The position numbers and the translations under genes are program-made. From assembly GCF_014905175.1 (NCBI RefSeq), contig NC_057791.1:7264492-7328491 (forward strand): DNA of 64,000 nt, written 5' to 3'. Shown in pieces: positions 11,835-22,256 of the stretch (its first letter is position 1; each line of letters starts with the position of its first letter). The stretch is from Aphidius gifuensis (taxonomy: Eukaryota; Arthropoda; Insecta; Hymenoptera; Braconidae). A model generated the notes under the pieces. The model did not search any database. It had not been told where the DNA came from and worked only from the letters and a program-made list of their open reading frames with translations.

Positions 11835-12084
11835 GTAGGTAATTTTAAATTATTTTTTATCTTGTTTTATTGATTTATTCCCTTGACAACGATACGAAAA
11901 AATTTGTCCGAAATTTGTTTCAAAATTTTAGTTTCATTCAAAAGATTCAAGAGACGAAGGTGAACCCTGATAACAAAATACCGGTAACTAGTTGTACATT
12001 ACCGGTACTTCTTTGTGTGTGCCAGTACGCTACAACTAATTGTTTGCTGGGAATATTAAATTTAAAACTTTTATTATATACAAT

Positions 12085-12547
12085 CAGAGCTGGAGTTCAG
12101 AAGCTGGAGTATACATGGCAACATGGTGAAATATGTTTAAAGACGATCCTTTTTGGCCATGGCCTCAAATGGCCTTTTTGCCTCTAAAATGGTTTTAAAA
12201 TGGCCTTATTTTTTTTGGCCTCTTAAAAATGGCCAAAAGAGGCCAAAAACATAAGGCCATTTTTTAAAGCCATTTTTAAGAAGCCAAAAAAAAAAATAAG
12301 GCCATTTTTGAAGCCATTTTTGAGAGGCCAAAAAAAATAAGGCCATTTTTTAAGGCCATTTTGAAGAGGCCAAAAATAAAAGGCCATTTTAAAGGGCCAT
12401 TTTTAAGAGGCCAAAAAAAAAAGGACATTTTTTGAGGCCATTTTTTCCATGTACGAGGTTCAGATCGTCTTTTTTTAAAACTATATTTCACCATGTTGCC
12501 ATGGTATTTACGCCAAGCTGAAATAACAGACGAACTTCCCGGCTCTG
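12085..12547. mobile_element. hAT-type MITE with GGCCA-rich interior
   Basis: The ends are CAGAGCTGG and CCGGCTCTG, and subterminal ATGGCAACATGGTGAAATAT is inverted near 12115 and 12485. It is flanked by 8-base TATACAAT and TATACAGA, an imperfect duplication of the sequence that is single in the uninserted copies A0, A2 and A3. An 8-bp duplication and CAG ends fit the hAT superfamily. The interior 12155-12440 is a tandem-like array of AAGGCCATTTTTAAGAGGCC units with a period of about 35 bp. Confidence 0.75.
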
Positions 12548-12713
12548 TATACAGAATATAATTTATTATATTATTTTTTATCAAATAATGTGTATTTAAA
12601 ATTAATCTGTTAAATAAACAAATAATACACAAGATAATAGTTATTCAAGTGCTTGACATAATATGACAGCAACATCATAATCACAATACCGAACAACAAT
12701 AAATAATATGTGA

Positions 12714-12944
12714 ATGAAATGTGGTGAACGTAAAGATAGTAAAGATGGTATTTTAGATTATATAGGATTTCAAGAAACAATTAATGACATTGAAATATTA
12801 TCAGAAAAATGTGACAAATGTACTGGTAATCCTAAATCAGTAAAAATTAAAATACGACCAGGTGCTATACCAATGTCTGATAATTTTGATGAGACTTGGA
12901 CTGGTGGTGATAATAATATTTTTAAACAAATAATGAGTATCTAA
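12714..12944 (+). pseudogene. Captured gene fragment in A1, 76-codon ORF
   Basis: Copy of the ORF at 6595, with small changes and the same KDSKDGILD, CDKCTGNPKSVKIK and GAIPMSDNFDE blocks. A second partial, diverged repeat of the same sequence follows at about 13090-13275, as it does in A3, so the fragment was duplicated in this subfamily. In-frame stops follow NESV. Confidence 0.5.
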
Positions 12945-13804
12945 AATAAATCTGTTAAATAAACAATTAATACACAAGATAGTAGTTATTCAAGTGCTTG
13001 ACATAATACAACAGCAACATCATAATCACAATACCAAACAACAATAAATAATATATGTGGATAAAGTGTATATAATATATGTAGATAATATAGTAAAGAT
13101 AGTAAAGATCGTATTTAAGATTGTATAGGATTTGAAGATACAATTGATGACACTGAAATATTATCAAAAACATCTGATAAATGTACTGGTAATCCTAAAT
13201 CAGTAAAATTTAAAATAGGACCAGGTGCTATACCAATGTCTGGTAATTTTCATGAGACTTGTGTACTGGTAGTTGTAACAATATTTTAAATCAAATAATG
13301 AGTATTTGAAATGAATCTGTCCAATAATCAAATAATACACAAGATAGTGGTTATTTAAGTGCTTGTGTTTGTTATGATCGTGCTTGTCATGATCGAAATA
13401 AATTCAAGATCTTGAATGAATTTGTAAAGGACAAAAAAATGGATCAGATGATTAAATATTGAATCATTCAATGAAACAACAACATGATGTACCAAGTGGA
13501 AATCAAAATAACAACAACAGTATTGATCATATATAAACAACAGCAATCATAATAGAACAAATACACGGTGGTGGTGGTGGTGGTGGCGGCGATGATGCAC
13601 TATCATGTGTTTGTCGTTAATTCGCTCATAAAAAAGATGTTGAAAAAATCGATCAATATTTGACATTAAATTTTTTTAACATCAAATAGTTCGTTTTGTT
13701 TTTTTTTTTTTATTCAAATATTGAGGAAATAGCTACTAAATTAAAATCAAATTTATTTCCATTATAACTTGTATTAATTTTATTTATATTTTTCAGGTTG
13801 TAAC

Positions 13805-13974
13805 ATGTCAGATTACGAGGCTGAAATTGACTCAATATTCAATAATATATTGGAAGCTTAAGTCATCTAAAGTTGATATATCGGGAAAATATTAAAAGAT
13901 ATTATCCCGAAAAAAATCCTGAAGATAAAAGATCAACTGAAAAAACTCAGTATTTCATGAATATATATACATAA
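13805..13974 (+). pseudogene. J-domain exon relic in A1
   Basis: It starts MSDYEAEIDSIFNN and then an inserted dinucleotide shifts the frame. The HPD triplet has become YPE. See the intact version at 27741. Confidence 0.6.
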
Positions 13975-14049
13975 AATAAAAAGTATACATGAAATAGTAA
14001 TAGAAATGTTCGGCTGACAAGTTGTTTAATAAATAAATATTTATATAAA

Positions 14050-16683
14050 ACTAGCTGATTAACCCGGCTTTGCTCGGGATTATTTTGACAATTTTTGAAT
14101 GTTATCATTTGTTTGAAAAAAATTGGAGCTAGCTAGCTTGAAATAATATTCCCAACTTATGGTTGAGAGTTGAATATATTTCCCGTTATTCAATTTTCGA
14201 TTTTTTGGTTGCAAATGAAAGCCGGAAAAATCATCTATTCCGATGAATTTTCCAGAATTTTCGTGCTCATTTTTTTTTTAGATAATTGATATCAAAACTG
14301 GAAACTTCAACACCTAGGAATAGGTACAGAACACATATTAACGCTTGTAGTTGAAAGAATTTCTATCAATTATTGCTGAGTCAACTATCAATTTGTTCTA
14401 TTTAACAATACGGATTATTAAAGCAGTTATAGATCCCTTTTTTCCTAGGGATTCAGCGGACATATAATTTTAAATGGTGCTGTTCCTTGTTTCTCTGCTG
14501 TAGTAGTATGTGTGTATCTATCCAGATAGATTACAGACACATATACTCCTAAGAACCTGCAAGTATAGTGGTTATACTTTGGACAGGGGGGCATTGAGAA
14601 TATTTTCTATAACCATATGTAGAATACCCCTCTCGGAGCCAAACTTTGTTAGACAATGGAATTTACTTTCAACCTTAATTATTTGAATAAAATTAACTTT
14701 TTTTGAATGAAATAATACGGTATAATAATAATTATTAAATAATTTCGCACTGCCATTTTTATTATCATTAAAGACAGAATTAATGGAAAATCTAAATCAA
14801 GGTTATCCATTAAATAAATTAGTACGTACTCACTGACTGAATTTTATTATTCTTAACGTTAAAAATATTTTTATTTTAATACACATAACACATTTTTATA
14901 TTAACATAACACATTTCCTTTGAACCGAATATTTACCAAAGTTTTTAAGCTTGCCCTGGTAGAAATATTTTTCCAACTTTTTCCAACTTTCTCTACTTTT
15001 TTACGAAAATGATCCATGGTTCGAAAAAAGTTGGAAAGAAGTTGGAAAAAAATTGGAGTAAATTTTTGGTTGGAAAAAAGTTGGAGTAAATTTCAGGTTA
15101 GAGAAATTTTGGAAAAAAGTTGAAGTAAATTTTTGGTTGGAGAAAGGTTGGAGAAATTTGTCCACCATTTCTTCAACCATGGGTCATTTTCGTAAAGAGG
15201 TGGAGAAATGGCGGAGAAAAGTTGGAAAAAAGTTGGAAGAAAGTTGGAGAAATATTTCTACCAGGGTGCATCTTTATTTTGACCTACACATCTATTAATC
15301 TATCGGCTTGATGATTTCTAAGCTAGTTAGTTTAAAAATATTATTGTTAATTTTTTTACAATTCTTTGATTATGTCAAAACGCAAATATAGATAAATCAT
15401 TTGGGACTATAGGGCGTTATCTCTCTTTTTTCAACTCTGTGATTGTATCTATAAGTGCATAGCAGCCACTACCGAAGCGCCGCTTGTTGTTTTGGGTGCG
15501 TAATGGGCTATAATTAATAACTCGGTTGTTTATTCAGATAGGAAATTGAATTAACGCCTATAACGATCTGCGAGATAAGCTCTTTTATTTAAAAAAAAAA
15601 TCGCGATGATCGGTTGGGTAGTTGCTGAGATTATTTTTAATTTGGCTTTGCTTGGGATTATTTTTACAATTTCAAAGATGTTATCATTTGTTTAAAAGAA
15701 TTAAAGACTTGCTAGCTCTAAATAATATTCCTATTCCAACCTTGAGGTTGAAAGTTGAATAAATTTCCCGTTATTTAATTTTCCATTTTTTGGTGGCAAA
15801 TAAAAGTGTATTTTTTTTTAAATTTCCTGCTAGTTTTTTTTTTAGATAATGAATGACAAAGTTGACAACTTCAACACATAAAAATAGGGGCAGAATACAT
15901 ATTTACGCTTGTCATTAAAAAAATTTTTACTACTACTATTTCTTAATTATCAGTTTGTTTTTCTTCACAATGCGGATTACATACTATTGGATCCAAACTT
16001 TGTTTGACGATGGGGTTTACTTTCAACCTTAATTATTTGAATGGAATTTTGTTTTTCAATTTTTTGAATGAATTAATAATGTATGATGATATATATTAAA
16101 TAATTTCGCGTTGTCATTTTCATTTTCATTCAAAACAGAATAGGAAATCTAAACCAAAGTTATCCGACAAAGAAATTATTATGTACTGACGGACATAATT
16201 TCATTATTTTGAACGTTAACATTTTCATTTTATTACACATTTTCTATTGATAACACATTTCATTTAAACCGAATATTTACCAAAATTTTTAAGCTTGTTT
16301 TGACCTACACTTCTTTTTATCTATCGGACTGATAATTCCTAAGCTAATATTATTGTTAATTTTTTTTCAATTTTTCGATTATGTTTAAATGCAAATAGAT
16401 AAATCATTTGGGACTATAGCGCGTTCTCTCTCTTTTTCCACCTCTGTGATTGTATGAGTGGAAAGCACCCACTACCAAAGCGCCACCTGTTGCCTCTGCC
16501 GCGTAACCGGCTATTATTTATAATAAATAATAACTCGGTTGTTTATTAAGATATGAAATCGAATAAACGCCTATCACGATCTCCGTGATAAGCTATTTGA
16601 TTTAAAGAAAAAATCACAATGATCGGTTCGGTAGTTGCTGAGAACATTAGTAACAAAGTTTTTCATTTTCACATTTATATATA
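14050..16683 (+). repeat. Repeat B, two diverged tandem units
   Basis: It starts ACTAGCTGATTAACCCGGCT and ends in a TATATATA run. A second unit begins near 15640 (GGCTTTGCTTGGGATTATTT) and repeats most of the first in order, for example TTTCCCGTTAT, TAAGCTTG-TTTGACCTAC and CGATCTGCGAGATAAGC. The same two-unit block is at the same place in A3 (27990-30446) and absent from A2. Similar CCGGCTTTGCTCGGG-type repeats are familiar from insect genomes, but I cannot name the class. Confidence 0.65.
14954..15266. mobile_element. MITE with CCCTGGTAGAAATATTT ends, in repeat B of A1
   Basis: The ends CCCTGGTAGAAATATTT and AAATATTTCTACCAGGG are inverted. The interior is rich in GTTGGAGAAA and its complement, which also pair. 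The orthologous copy is 28888-29189, and the second repeat B unit lacks it (AAGCTTGTTTTGACC near 16290). A larger relative is 34736-36888. Confidence 0.75.
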
Positions 16684-17316
16684 CACTGTGAAAAATTTCT
16701 GCTGAATTTTAGCAGAAAACTGCTTGGCAATAAGTGGTTTAAAATAAAAAAAAAATTATTTATGTTAAACAGAAAATGATTTGTTTAGAGAAAAAAAAAT
16801 TCTTGTTTAAAATAATAATTTGTTTATAACATTCAGACAGAGTCTTGTTAAATAATCAAATACCATATGGCATAATTTTAACAGTGTTTACCTTCAAAAA
16901 AATCTCTCTGTCGTTAAAAGTGAGACGCAACTCTATTATAATAATCGTATTAGTGTTCGTAACAAGGAGTACTGGGTTTACGTTTAGCAGGTTTTTGCTT
17001 AAAAAAATCCCTCTGTCGTTCGTAACGAGAACCTTATGGAATATAATAATCATAATAGTGCTTGTTTCAACGAGTAGTGGGGTTCACGTTTAGCAGTTTT
17101 TTTGCTTGACACAAACCGTTTATTATTTTTAACAAGACTCTGTCTGAATGTTATAAACAAATTATTATTTTAAACAAGAATTTTTTTTTCTCTAAACAAA
17201 TCATTTTCTGTTTAACATAAATAATTTTTTTTTATTTTAAACCACTTATTGCCAAGCAGTTTTCTGCTAAAATTAAGAACAATTTCATTTATTTTCAACC
17301 AAAAATTTTCCCAGTG
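16684..17316. mobile_element. Tc1/mariner-type MITE with arms of about 180 bp
   Basis: The ends are CACTGTGAAAAATTTCTGCT and an inverted partner ending CCCAGTG. The arms pair through AACCACTTATTGCCAAGCAG, ATCATTTTCTGTTTAACATA and CAGACAGAGTC. A3 carries the empty site near 30445. The filled site has exactly one extra TA, so the target duplication is TA. The centre holds two direct repeats (AAAAAAATC-CTCTGTCGTT at 16897 and 17004). No transposase. Confidence 0.8.
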
Positions 17317-17590
17317 TATAGATTATAATATTCTGTGTTAAGTTTTTGAATGAGAATTTCATTTACATAGAACCTTAATATTATAACTAATCAATAAATT
17401 TGAAAATTTCTATCATAATTGTTAATGACTGAATGAACATAATAGTTCACTCGGAAGGAGAGCGAAAAAGACAACTAGTCAAAAATATATTAATGCAACG
17501 AGAGATCTTTCAATTACTATTTATTAGAATTACTAAAGAAGTTTCACTTCCCTGTGCGTACAATAACACACATCTTTTTTTTCATTCCAG

Positions 17591-17842
17591 AGTCTAGAAA
17601 TATTGACTATAATAACAGCAATTCAAAAAACCTTGAAATTATTCGAAACCATCGATAGTGACAACCACGTTATTTTATTGCATATCAATATAAAAAAAAT
17701 TGTTGATAAAGTGAGTATAATGTTTATAAATTTTTTTTTTGATACGTTCTTTAAAAAACATTCTAGCTTGATGGAATACATAATCAAGAAACAAAACGAA
17801 TGATGCTGTTAGCTTTTGAGGTGATAAAAATAATAAAAAAAG
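17591..17842 (+). CDS. Two candidate exons between A1 and A2
   Basis: Exon 17591-17710 (40 codons) follows a TTTTTTTTCATTCCAG acceptor and reads SLEILTIITAIQKTLKLFET, ending KKIVDK at a GTGAGT donor. A 56-base intron (17711-17766) ends TTCTAG, and the next exon continues in the same phase: LDGIHNQETKRMMLLAFEVI and on to about 17842. The helical, leucine-rich pattern could suit a small helical-bundle domain, but no family is assigned. Both sides are flanked by inverted 25-base segments (CTGTGCGTACAATAACACAC and its inverse) and then by the family A ends. Confidence 0.45.
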
Positions 17843-18164
17843 ATGTGTGTTATTGTACGCACAAGGAAGTGAAACTTCTTTAATAATTTTAATAAATAGT
17901 AATTGAAAGATCTCTCGTTGCATTAATATATTTTTGACTAGTTGTCTTTTTCGCTCTCCTTCCGAGTGAACTATTATGTTCATTCAGTCATTAACAATTA
18001 TGATAGAAATTTTTAAATTTATTGATTAGTTATAATATTAAGGTTCTATGTAAATGAAATTCTAATTAAAAAACTTGACACAGAATATAATTTCATATAA
18101 ATATTTATTCATTGAACAACTAGTCAGCCGAACACTTCTATTACTATTTTATGTATACTTTTTA

Positions 18165-18333
18165 TTTTATGTATATATATTCATGAAATACTGAGTTTTT
18201 TCAGTTGCTTTTATCTTCAGGATTTTTGTCGGGATGATATCTTTTAATATTTTCCCGATCTATCAACTTTAGATGACTTAAGCCTTCTTGAATACTTGAA
18301 TATTGAGTCAATTTCAGCCTCGTAATCTCACAT
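18165..18333 (-). pseudogene. J-domain exon relic in A2
   Basis: ATG at 18333 is followed at once by a TGA, and there are small indels, but RYHPDKNPEDK remains readable. See 27741. Confidence 0.6.
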
Positions 18334-18424
18334 GTTACAGCCTGAAAAATATAAATAAAATTAATACAAATTATAATAAAAATAAATTTGATTTTAATTT
18401 AGTAGCTATCTCTTCAATATTTGA

Positions 18425-19700
18425 ATAAAAAAAAAGACCTGGTAACATTTGTTGGGGCATGTGGCCAGCGTTACCCGTTGAAAATTAAAAATTTTCAATA
18501 CTCCGGCTAGGGCCATCGTTATTTTTATTGCTTAGACATATTTTAACCGTTAATTAACGAAAACATTATTCATATTTAAAAGAAAGGCAATAGAGTTTTT
18601 CAAAGCTTTTTTTGGAACCTTATAAACATTTTATTTCAAGTCTATGATGACATGTTTGGTCCGTTTTTTTTATTTTTTTTTCGGCGAGCCATAACTTTTG
18701 TTATAATCAAGATAGGGAGTTCGTATTAGGCTCAAATTATGCGCCTAAAAAAAATCTAGTGACGGCATTACGGATTTTTTTTTCTCTCAATAACGGTTTT
18801 CGAGCAAAAAAATTAAATATCCGAATTTTTTGTCAAATTTTGAAGGTTTTTTTTTTTTTCTCAAAAACTATTATAGATAGGGGAAAAAACCCAGTATGCG
18901 GGTGATAGAGTTTTTTGAGACGAATAATATAAGCCTTATACGAAGTCTCTCTTTTGATTTCGCGTTGAGTTATTCATTGCGCCGTTTTTAAGTTTTTTTT
19001 GGGCGAGCCATAACTTTTGTTATAATCAAGATAGGGAGTTCGTATTAGGCTCAAATTATGTGCCTTCAAAAAAATCTAGTGACGGCATTAGGGGTTTTTT
19101 TCTCTCTCAATAACGGTTTTCGAGAAAAAAAATTAAATATCAGAATTTTTTTTTTTTAATTTCATAGTTTTTTTCTCTTTCTCTCAAAACTATTATAAAT
19201 AGAAAGGAATTTTGCAAAGCGGGCGATAGAGTTTTTTGAGGCGCATAATATTAGCCTATCACGAAGTCTCTACTATGATTTTGCGTCAAGTTATTTATTG
19301 CGCCGTTTTTATAACTTGTAAAATTTTCACATACAAACGTATGTACTATTTTAGGTTACATAAATAATAATTTAAGAATAATGAAATATAAAACAGAAAA
19401 GATTTACGAACAAAAAACCTCTGGTGATAAATACTCTCTGATAGATAGTTTAGACACGACAAATTTTTAAGTAAGAAAAAAAATTTTTTCAAAATTTACA
19501 TTTTAGTTTATTGATTAAAAACTATTATCAAAAGAGCACAAAACCTATTACGCGGGCGATAGAGTATTTTAATGCGCTTCTTTTGAGCCTAGTACGAAGT
19601 CTCTCGGTTACTTAGTTCGTAAGTTATGAGCGTTTTTTTTTTTTTCGCCGATGAATTCAAGACTGCGGCTGAGCCTATGGCTCCTAGCCTCCGTAAAAAA
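18425..19700 (-). repeat. Repeat C in A2
   Basis: Inverted copy of the block at 7240-10860 without the foreign 2.4-kb insertion. Comparing the two shows that 7565-9988 arrived later in A0. The internal array with a 319-bp period is at 18580-19330. The GGCTCCTAGCCTCCGTAAAA end, with its A run, sits on the family A side nearer 19700. Confidence 0.7.
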
Positions 19701-20184
19701 AAAAAAACAGAACGAACTATTTGATGTTAAATAAATTTAATGTCAAATATTGATCGATTTTTTCAACATCTTTTTTATGAGCGAATTAACCACAAACACA
19801 TGATGGTGCATCATCGCCGCCACCACCACCACCATGTATTTGTTCTATTATGATTGCTGCTGTTTATATATGATCAATATTGTTGTTGTTATTTTGATTT
19901 CCACTCGGTAAATCATTTACTAAATTATTATTTACTCCTGTTGTTGTTGTTTCATTGAATGATTAAATATTCAATCATCTGTTCCTATATTTTGTCCGTA
20001 ACAAATTCATTCAAGATCTTGAATTTATTTCGATCATGGCAAGCACAATCATTACCAGCACAAGCACTCGAAAAACCACTATCTTGTGTATTATTTGATT
20101 ATTGAACAGATTCATTTCGAATACTCATTATTTGATTTAAAATATTATTACAACTACCAGTACAAGTCATCAAAATTATCAGAC

Positions 20185-20345
20185 ATTGGTATAGCACCTC
20201 GTCGTATTTTAGTTTATACTGATTTAGGATTACCAGTACATTTGTCACATTTTTCTGCTAATATTTCAATGTCATTAATTGTTTCTTGAACTCCTATACA
20301 ATCTGAAATACCATCTTTACTATCTTTACGTTCACGTGGTACCAC
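20185..20345 (-). pseudogene. Captured gene fragment in A2 (76-codon ORF relic)
   Basis: Minus-strand copy of the ORF at 6595: KDSKDGIS-CIG, CDKCTGNPKSV, then a stop in place of Lys, and RRGAIPMSDNFD. Non-functional. Confidence 0.55.
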
Positions 20346-20734
20346 ATTTCATCCACATATTATTTATTGTTGTTTGGTATTGTGATTATGATATTGGTGT
20401 CGTATTATGTCAAGCACTTGAATAACTGTTATCTTGTGTATTATTTGTTTTTTTAACAGATTAATTTTAAGTACTCATTATTTGATCAAAAATAACATAA
20501 TAAATTATATATTGTATATAATAAAAGTTTTAACCTTAATATTCACCTTTGTCTCTTGAATCTTTCATGAAACTAAAATTTTACAACAAATTTTTTTGTA
20601 TCGTTGTCAAGGGAATAAATAAATAAAATAAGATAAAAAATAATTCAAAATTACTTACCTTCATACCGTTACCTTCGTTGCATCCATCTTTTGTTTTTTT
20701 TTTTTTACTGCCCATTCTAAAGAAGTTTCACTTC

Positions 20735-21290
20735 AAAAATGATAAGTTGAAGTATGAATTTTATGAGGATATTGCAAAAAATGTAAAGATGATAGAGACT
20801 GAAGTAACTTATTGTTAATAATTTTAATACGTTTGAAAAACAAAATGTGTATAAATTTATATTTATGAATATTTTTATTTTATTCCAGCATAAAAGACTG
20901 AGAATGAATTCTGATTGTATCAACGGAGTTGTTAAAAACTTTAGAAACAATAGAATATTCGACTTTTCCAGAGAAAGTATTGATAAAGCTGTAAGTATCG
21001 TGATCATGTAAAAAATATACATAATTATTTTAAACAATAAATTTTTTAATTTTTTAAATGATAATTTTTTTAAAATTTTTTTAGATACAATTTTATCTCA
21101 AAAAATATGAAGTGAATAAACGACTTTCTATTGCATTGAGGGAAAAACTGAAAATAAAAGAAGAGCCGCGTTTAATCAGAAGACAATCAGAAATGGTAGA
21201 CGAACAAAAAAGAAAGCAGAAAATCTTTAAACGAAAAATTGATGAAGACAAAAATGATTTCAAACATGAGATTAATAGTCCAAGTGAATT
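20735..21290 (+). CDS. Three candidate exons of an unrecognised gene
   Basis: Exon 20735-20803 ends at a GTAACT donor. Intron 20804-20888 ends TTATTCCAG. Exon 20889-20990 (34 codons, HKRLRMNSDCINGVVKNFRN) ends at GTAAGT. Intron 20991-21084 ends TTTTTTTAG. The third exon from 21085 reads IQFYLKKYEVNKRLSIALRE and becomes strongly basic and coiled-coil-like (LIRRQSEMVDEQKRKQK). Both junctions keep phase 0, which is unlikely by chance. The first exon abuts the end of A2, so its beginning may have been cut off by the insertion. The open frame continues to 21534, but from about 21290 on the opposite strand looks more like the real coding strand. Confidence 0.5.
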
Positions 21291-21590
21291 TGAAAATAAA
21301 TCTCCTGTGCATGCAAAACGAACCCGTCCTTCCTTGATGTCTTTGTTAAAAGATTCATACTCAACAGAATTTGCTATAAAACAATCAACAATTCTCTTCA
21401 GCAAGAAAAATTCGGTATCATCTCCAACTCTAGCAATTATGCTTGGTCCATATTTAGTTACAACGTTTCGTAAATTAGTGAGTGGATATTCTTTATTTAA
21501 TGCAAGATCCCTTATTTTGATCAAAGTTGATTGACTTTTTCCTGCTGTAGCACTTGCAATTTGGTTTAATGAAGCAAAACGATCTCATTT
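21290..21590 (-). CDS. Partial ORF resembling a repeat-associated arthropod protein
   Basis: The minus strand reads SLNQIASATAGKSQSTLIKI then RDLALNKEYPLTNLRNVVTK, YGPSIIARVGDDTEFFLL and KRIVDCFIANSVEYES. The pattern LR-V-TKYG-SI-A followed by FL-KR-V is one I recall from short ORFs that recur in arthropod repeats. This is memory, not a search result. There is no upstream Met before the stop near 21597, so it is partial. Confidence 0.35.
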
Positions 21591-21837
21591 CTGTTGAAAA
21601 AAGAGAAAAAATTCACATAAAATTATTAAGGTCAAATCGGATATTATTAAAAAAAATCATGTAGAAAACTTTTTAAAGAAATATTTCAAATAACATATAA
21701 TTACCTCGAGTTGAGTTTAGTTTCGAAGTGATATTAATTGTTTAAAGTTGATTTGATGATTGGTACTAAGTTAAAAAAAATTAGAGCTTTTTATACTAAA
21801 TTATAGGCACAGTTGTGGGAGTAGAAGGGTGGAGGGT

Positions 21838-22030
21838 AGGGCTGGACACGAGATTGATACCAGTATCGTTATCGTCTCGGTTTTCGAGACGATACTGAGA
21901 CGATATCACGTTGACAAACACCGAGACGATACCTCAGATTTTTCACCTATATTCGCCGAGAATCTCGGGTATCAGCGGTATTGGCATGATTATTTTTTGA
22001 TTTTAATTTGGGCTTTTCGGGTCTAGCAGG
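21838..22030. mobile_element. Possible 5' end of the hAT element
   Basis: TAGGGCTGGACACGAGATTG resembles hAT termini. CGAGACGATAC is repeated several times in both orientations, a common arrangement of subterminal transposase sites. The matching right end was not found downstream of 24964. A 50-bp segment just to the left (CACAGTTGTGGGAG, GAAGGGT) recurs near 25105-25140. Confidence 0.35.
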
Positions 22031-22256
22031 GGTGTGCAAGAAACTGACTCACAGAGTACACGTATGATAGCACTGCTTGCCATGAGTTTGTATGTGATAC
22101 CATATAGCCAGTTTAAAAAAAGCAAGATAAAAAATAAACGTTAAAACATTTCATAACGAGTTGTGACACGTACCAGTCGTCAGAAAAAAATTATTCAAAA
22201 TCATATAACAATCATTAAATTAATACCGTGAGTGTGAGATATTTCATTAAATAAAA

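Larger units (their letters stand above)
11762..17550 (+). mobile_element. Family A element, copy A1, full ends with nested insertions
   Basis: Both ends are the 17-base motif: GAAGTGAAACTTCTTTA at 11762 and its inverse at 17534-17550. The order is exon-like start (11781), donor, 76-codon ORF (12714), poly-Gly region (13565), intron-like stretch, J-domain exon (13805), then repeat B (14050-17316) and a 230-bp tail. A hAT-type MITE (12085-12547) and a Tc1-type MITE (16684-17316) are later arrivals. A1 lacks repeat C. No flanking direct target duplication was found, so the true boundary could differ by a few bases, for example an extra T run. Confidence 0.65.
17866..20734 (-). mobile_element. 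Family A element, copy A2, inverted and the most complete
   Basis: Ends at 17866-17882 and 20718-20734 are perfect inverted copies of GAAGTGAAACTTCTTTA. Read from 20734 downward it shows the exon-like start, donor, 76-codon relic (20345-20185), poly-Gly region, repeat C (19700-18425), an intron-like stretch ending TTTTTCAG, the J-domain exon (18333) and a 230-bp tail. It lacks repeat B. At about 2.87 kb it gives the best picture of an uninvaded family A unit. Confidence 0.7.

Noticed and set aside
14050..16683. Helitron assignment for repeat B
   Set aside because: No terminal hairpin followed by CTRR was found at the right end, which is a TATATA run. Left unclassified.
11762..20734. A single large palindromic element formed by one inverted duplication
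   Set aside because: The two halves carry different diagnostic insertions (B in one, C in the other), so they are independent copies.
21291..21534. Continuation of the exon at 21085 to a stop at 21534
   Set aside because: The opposite strand gives a more protein-like, family-resembling reading, so the plus frame here is probably antisense.
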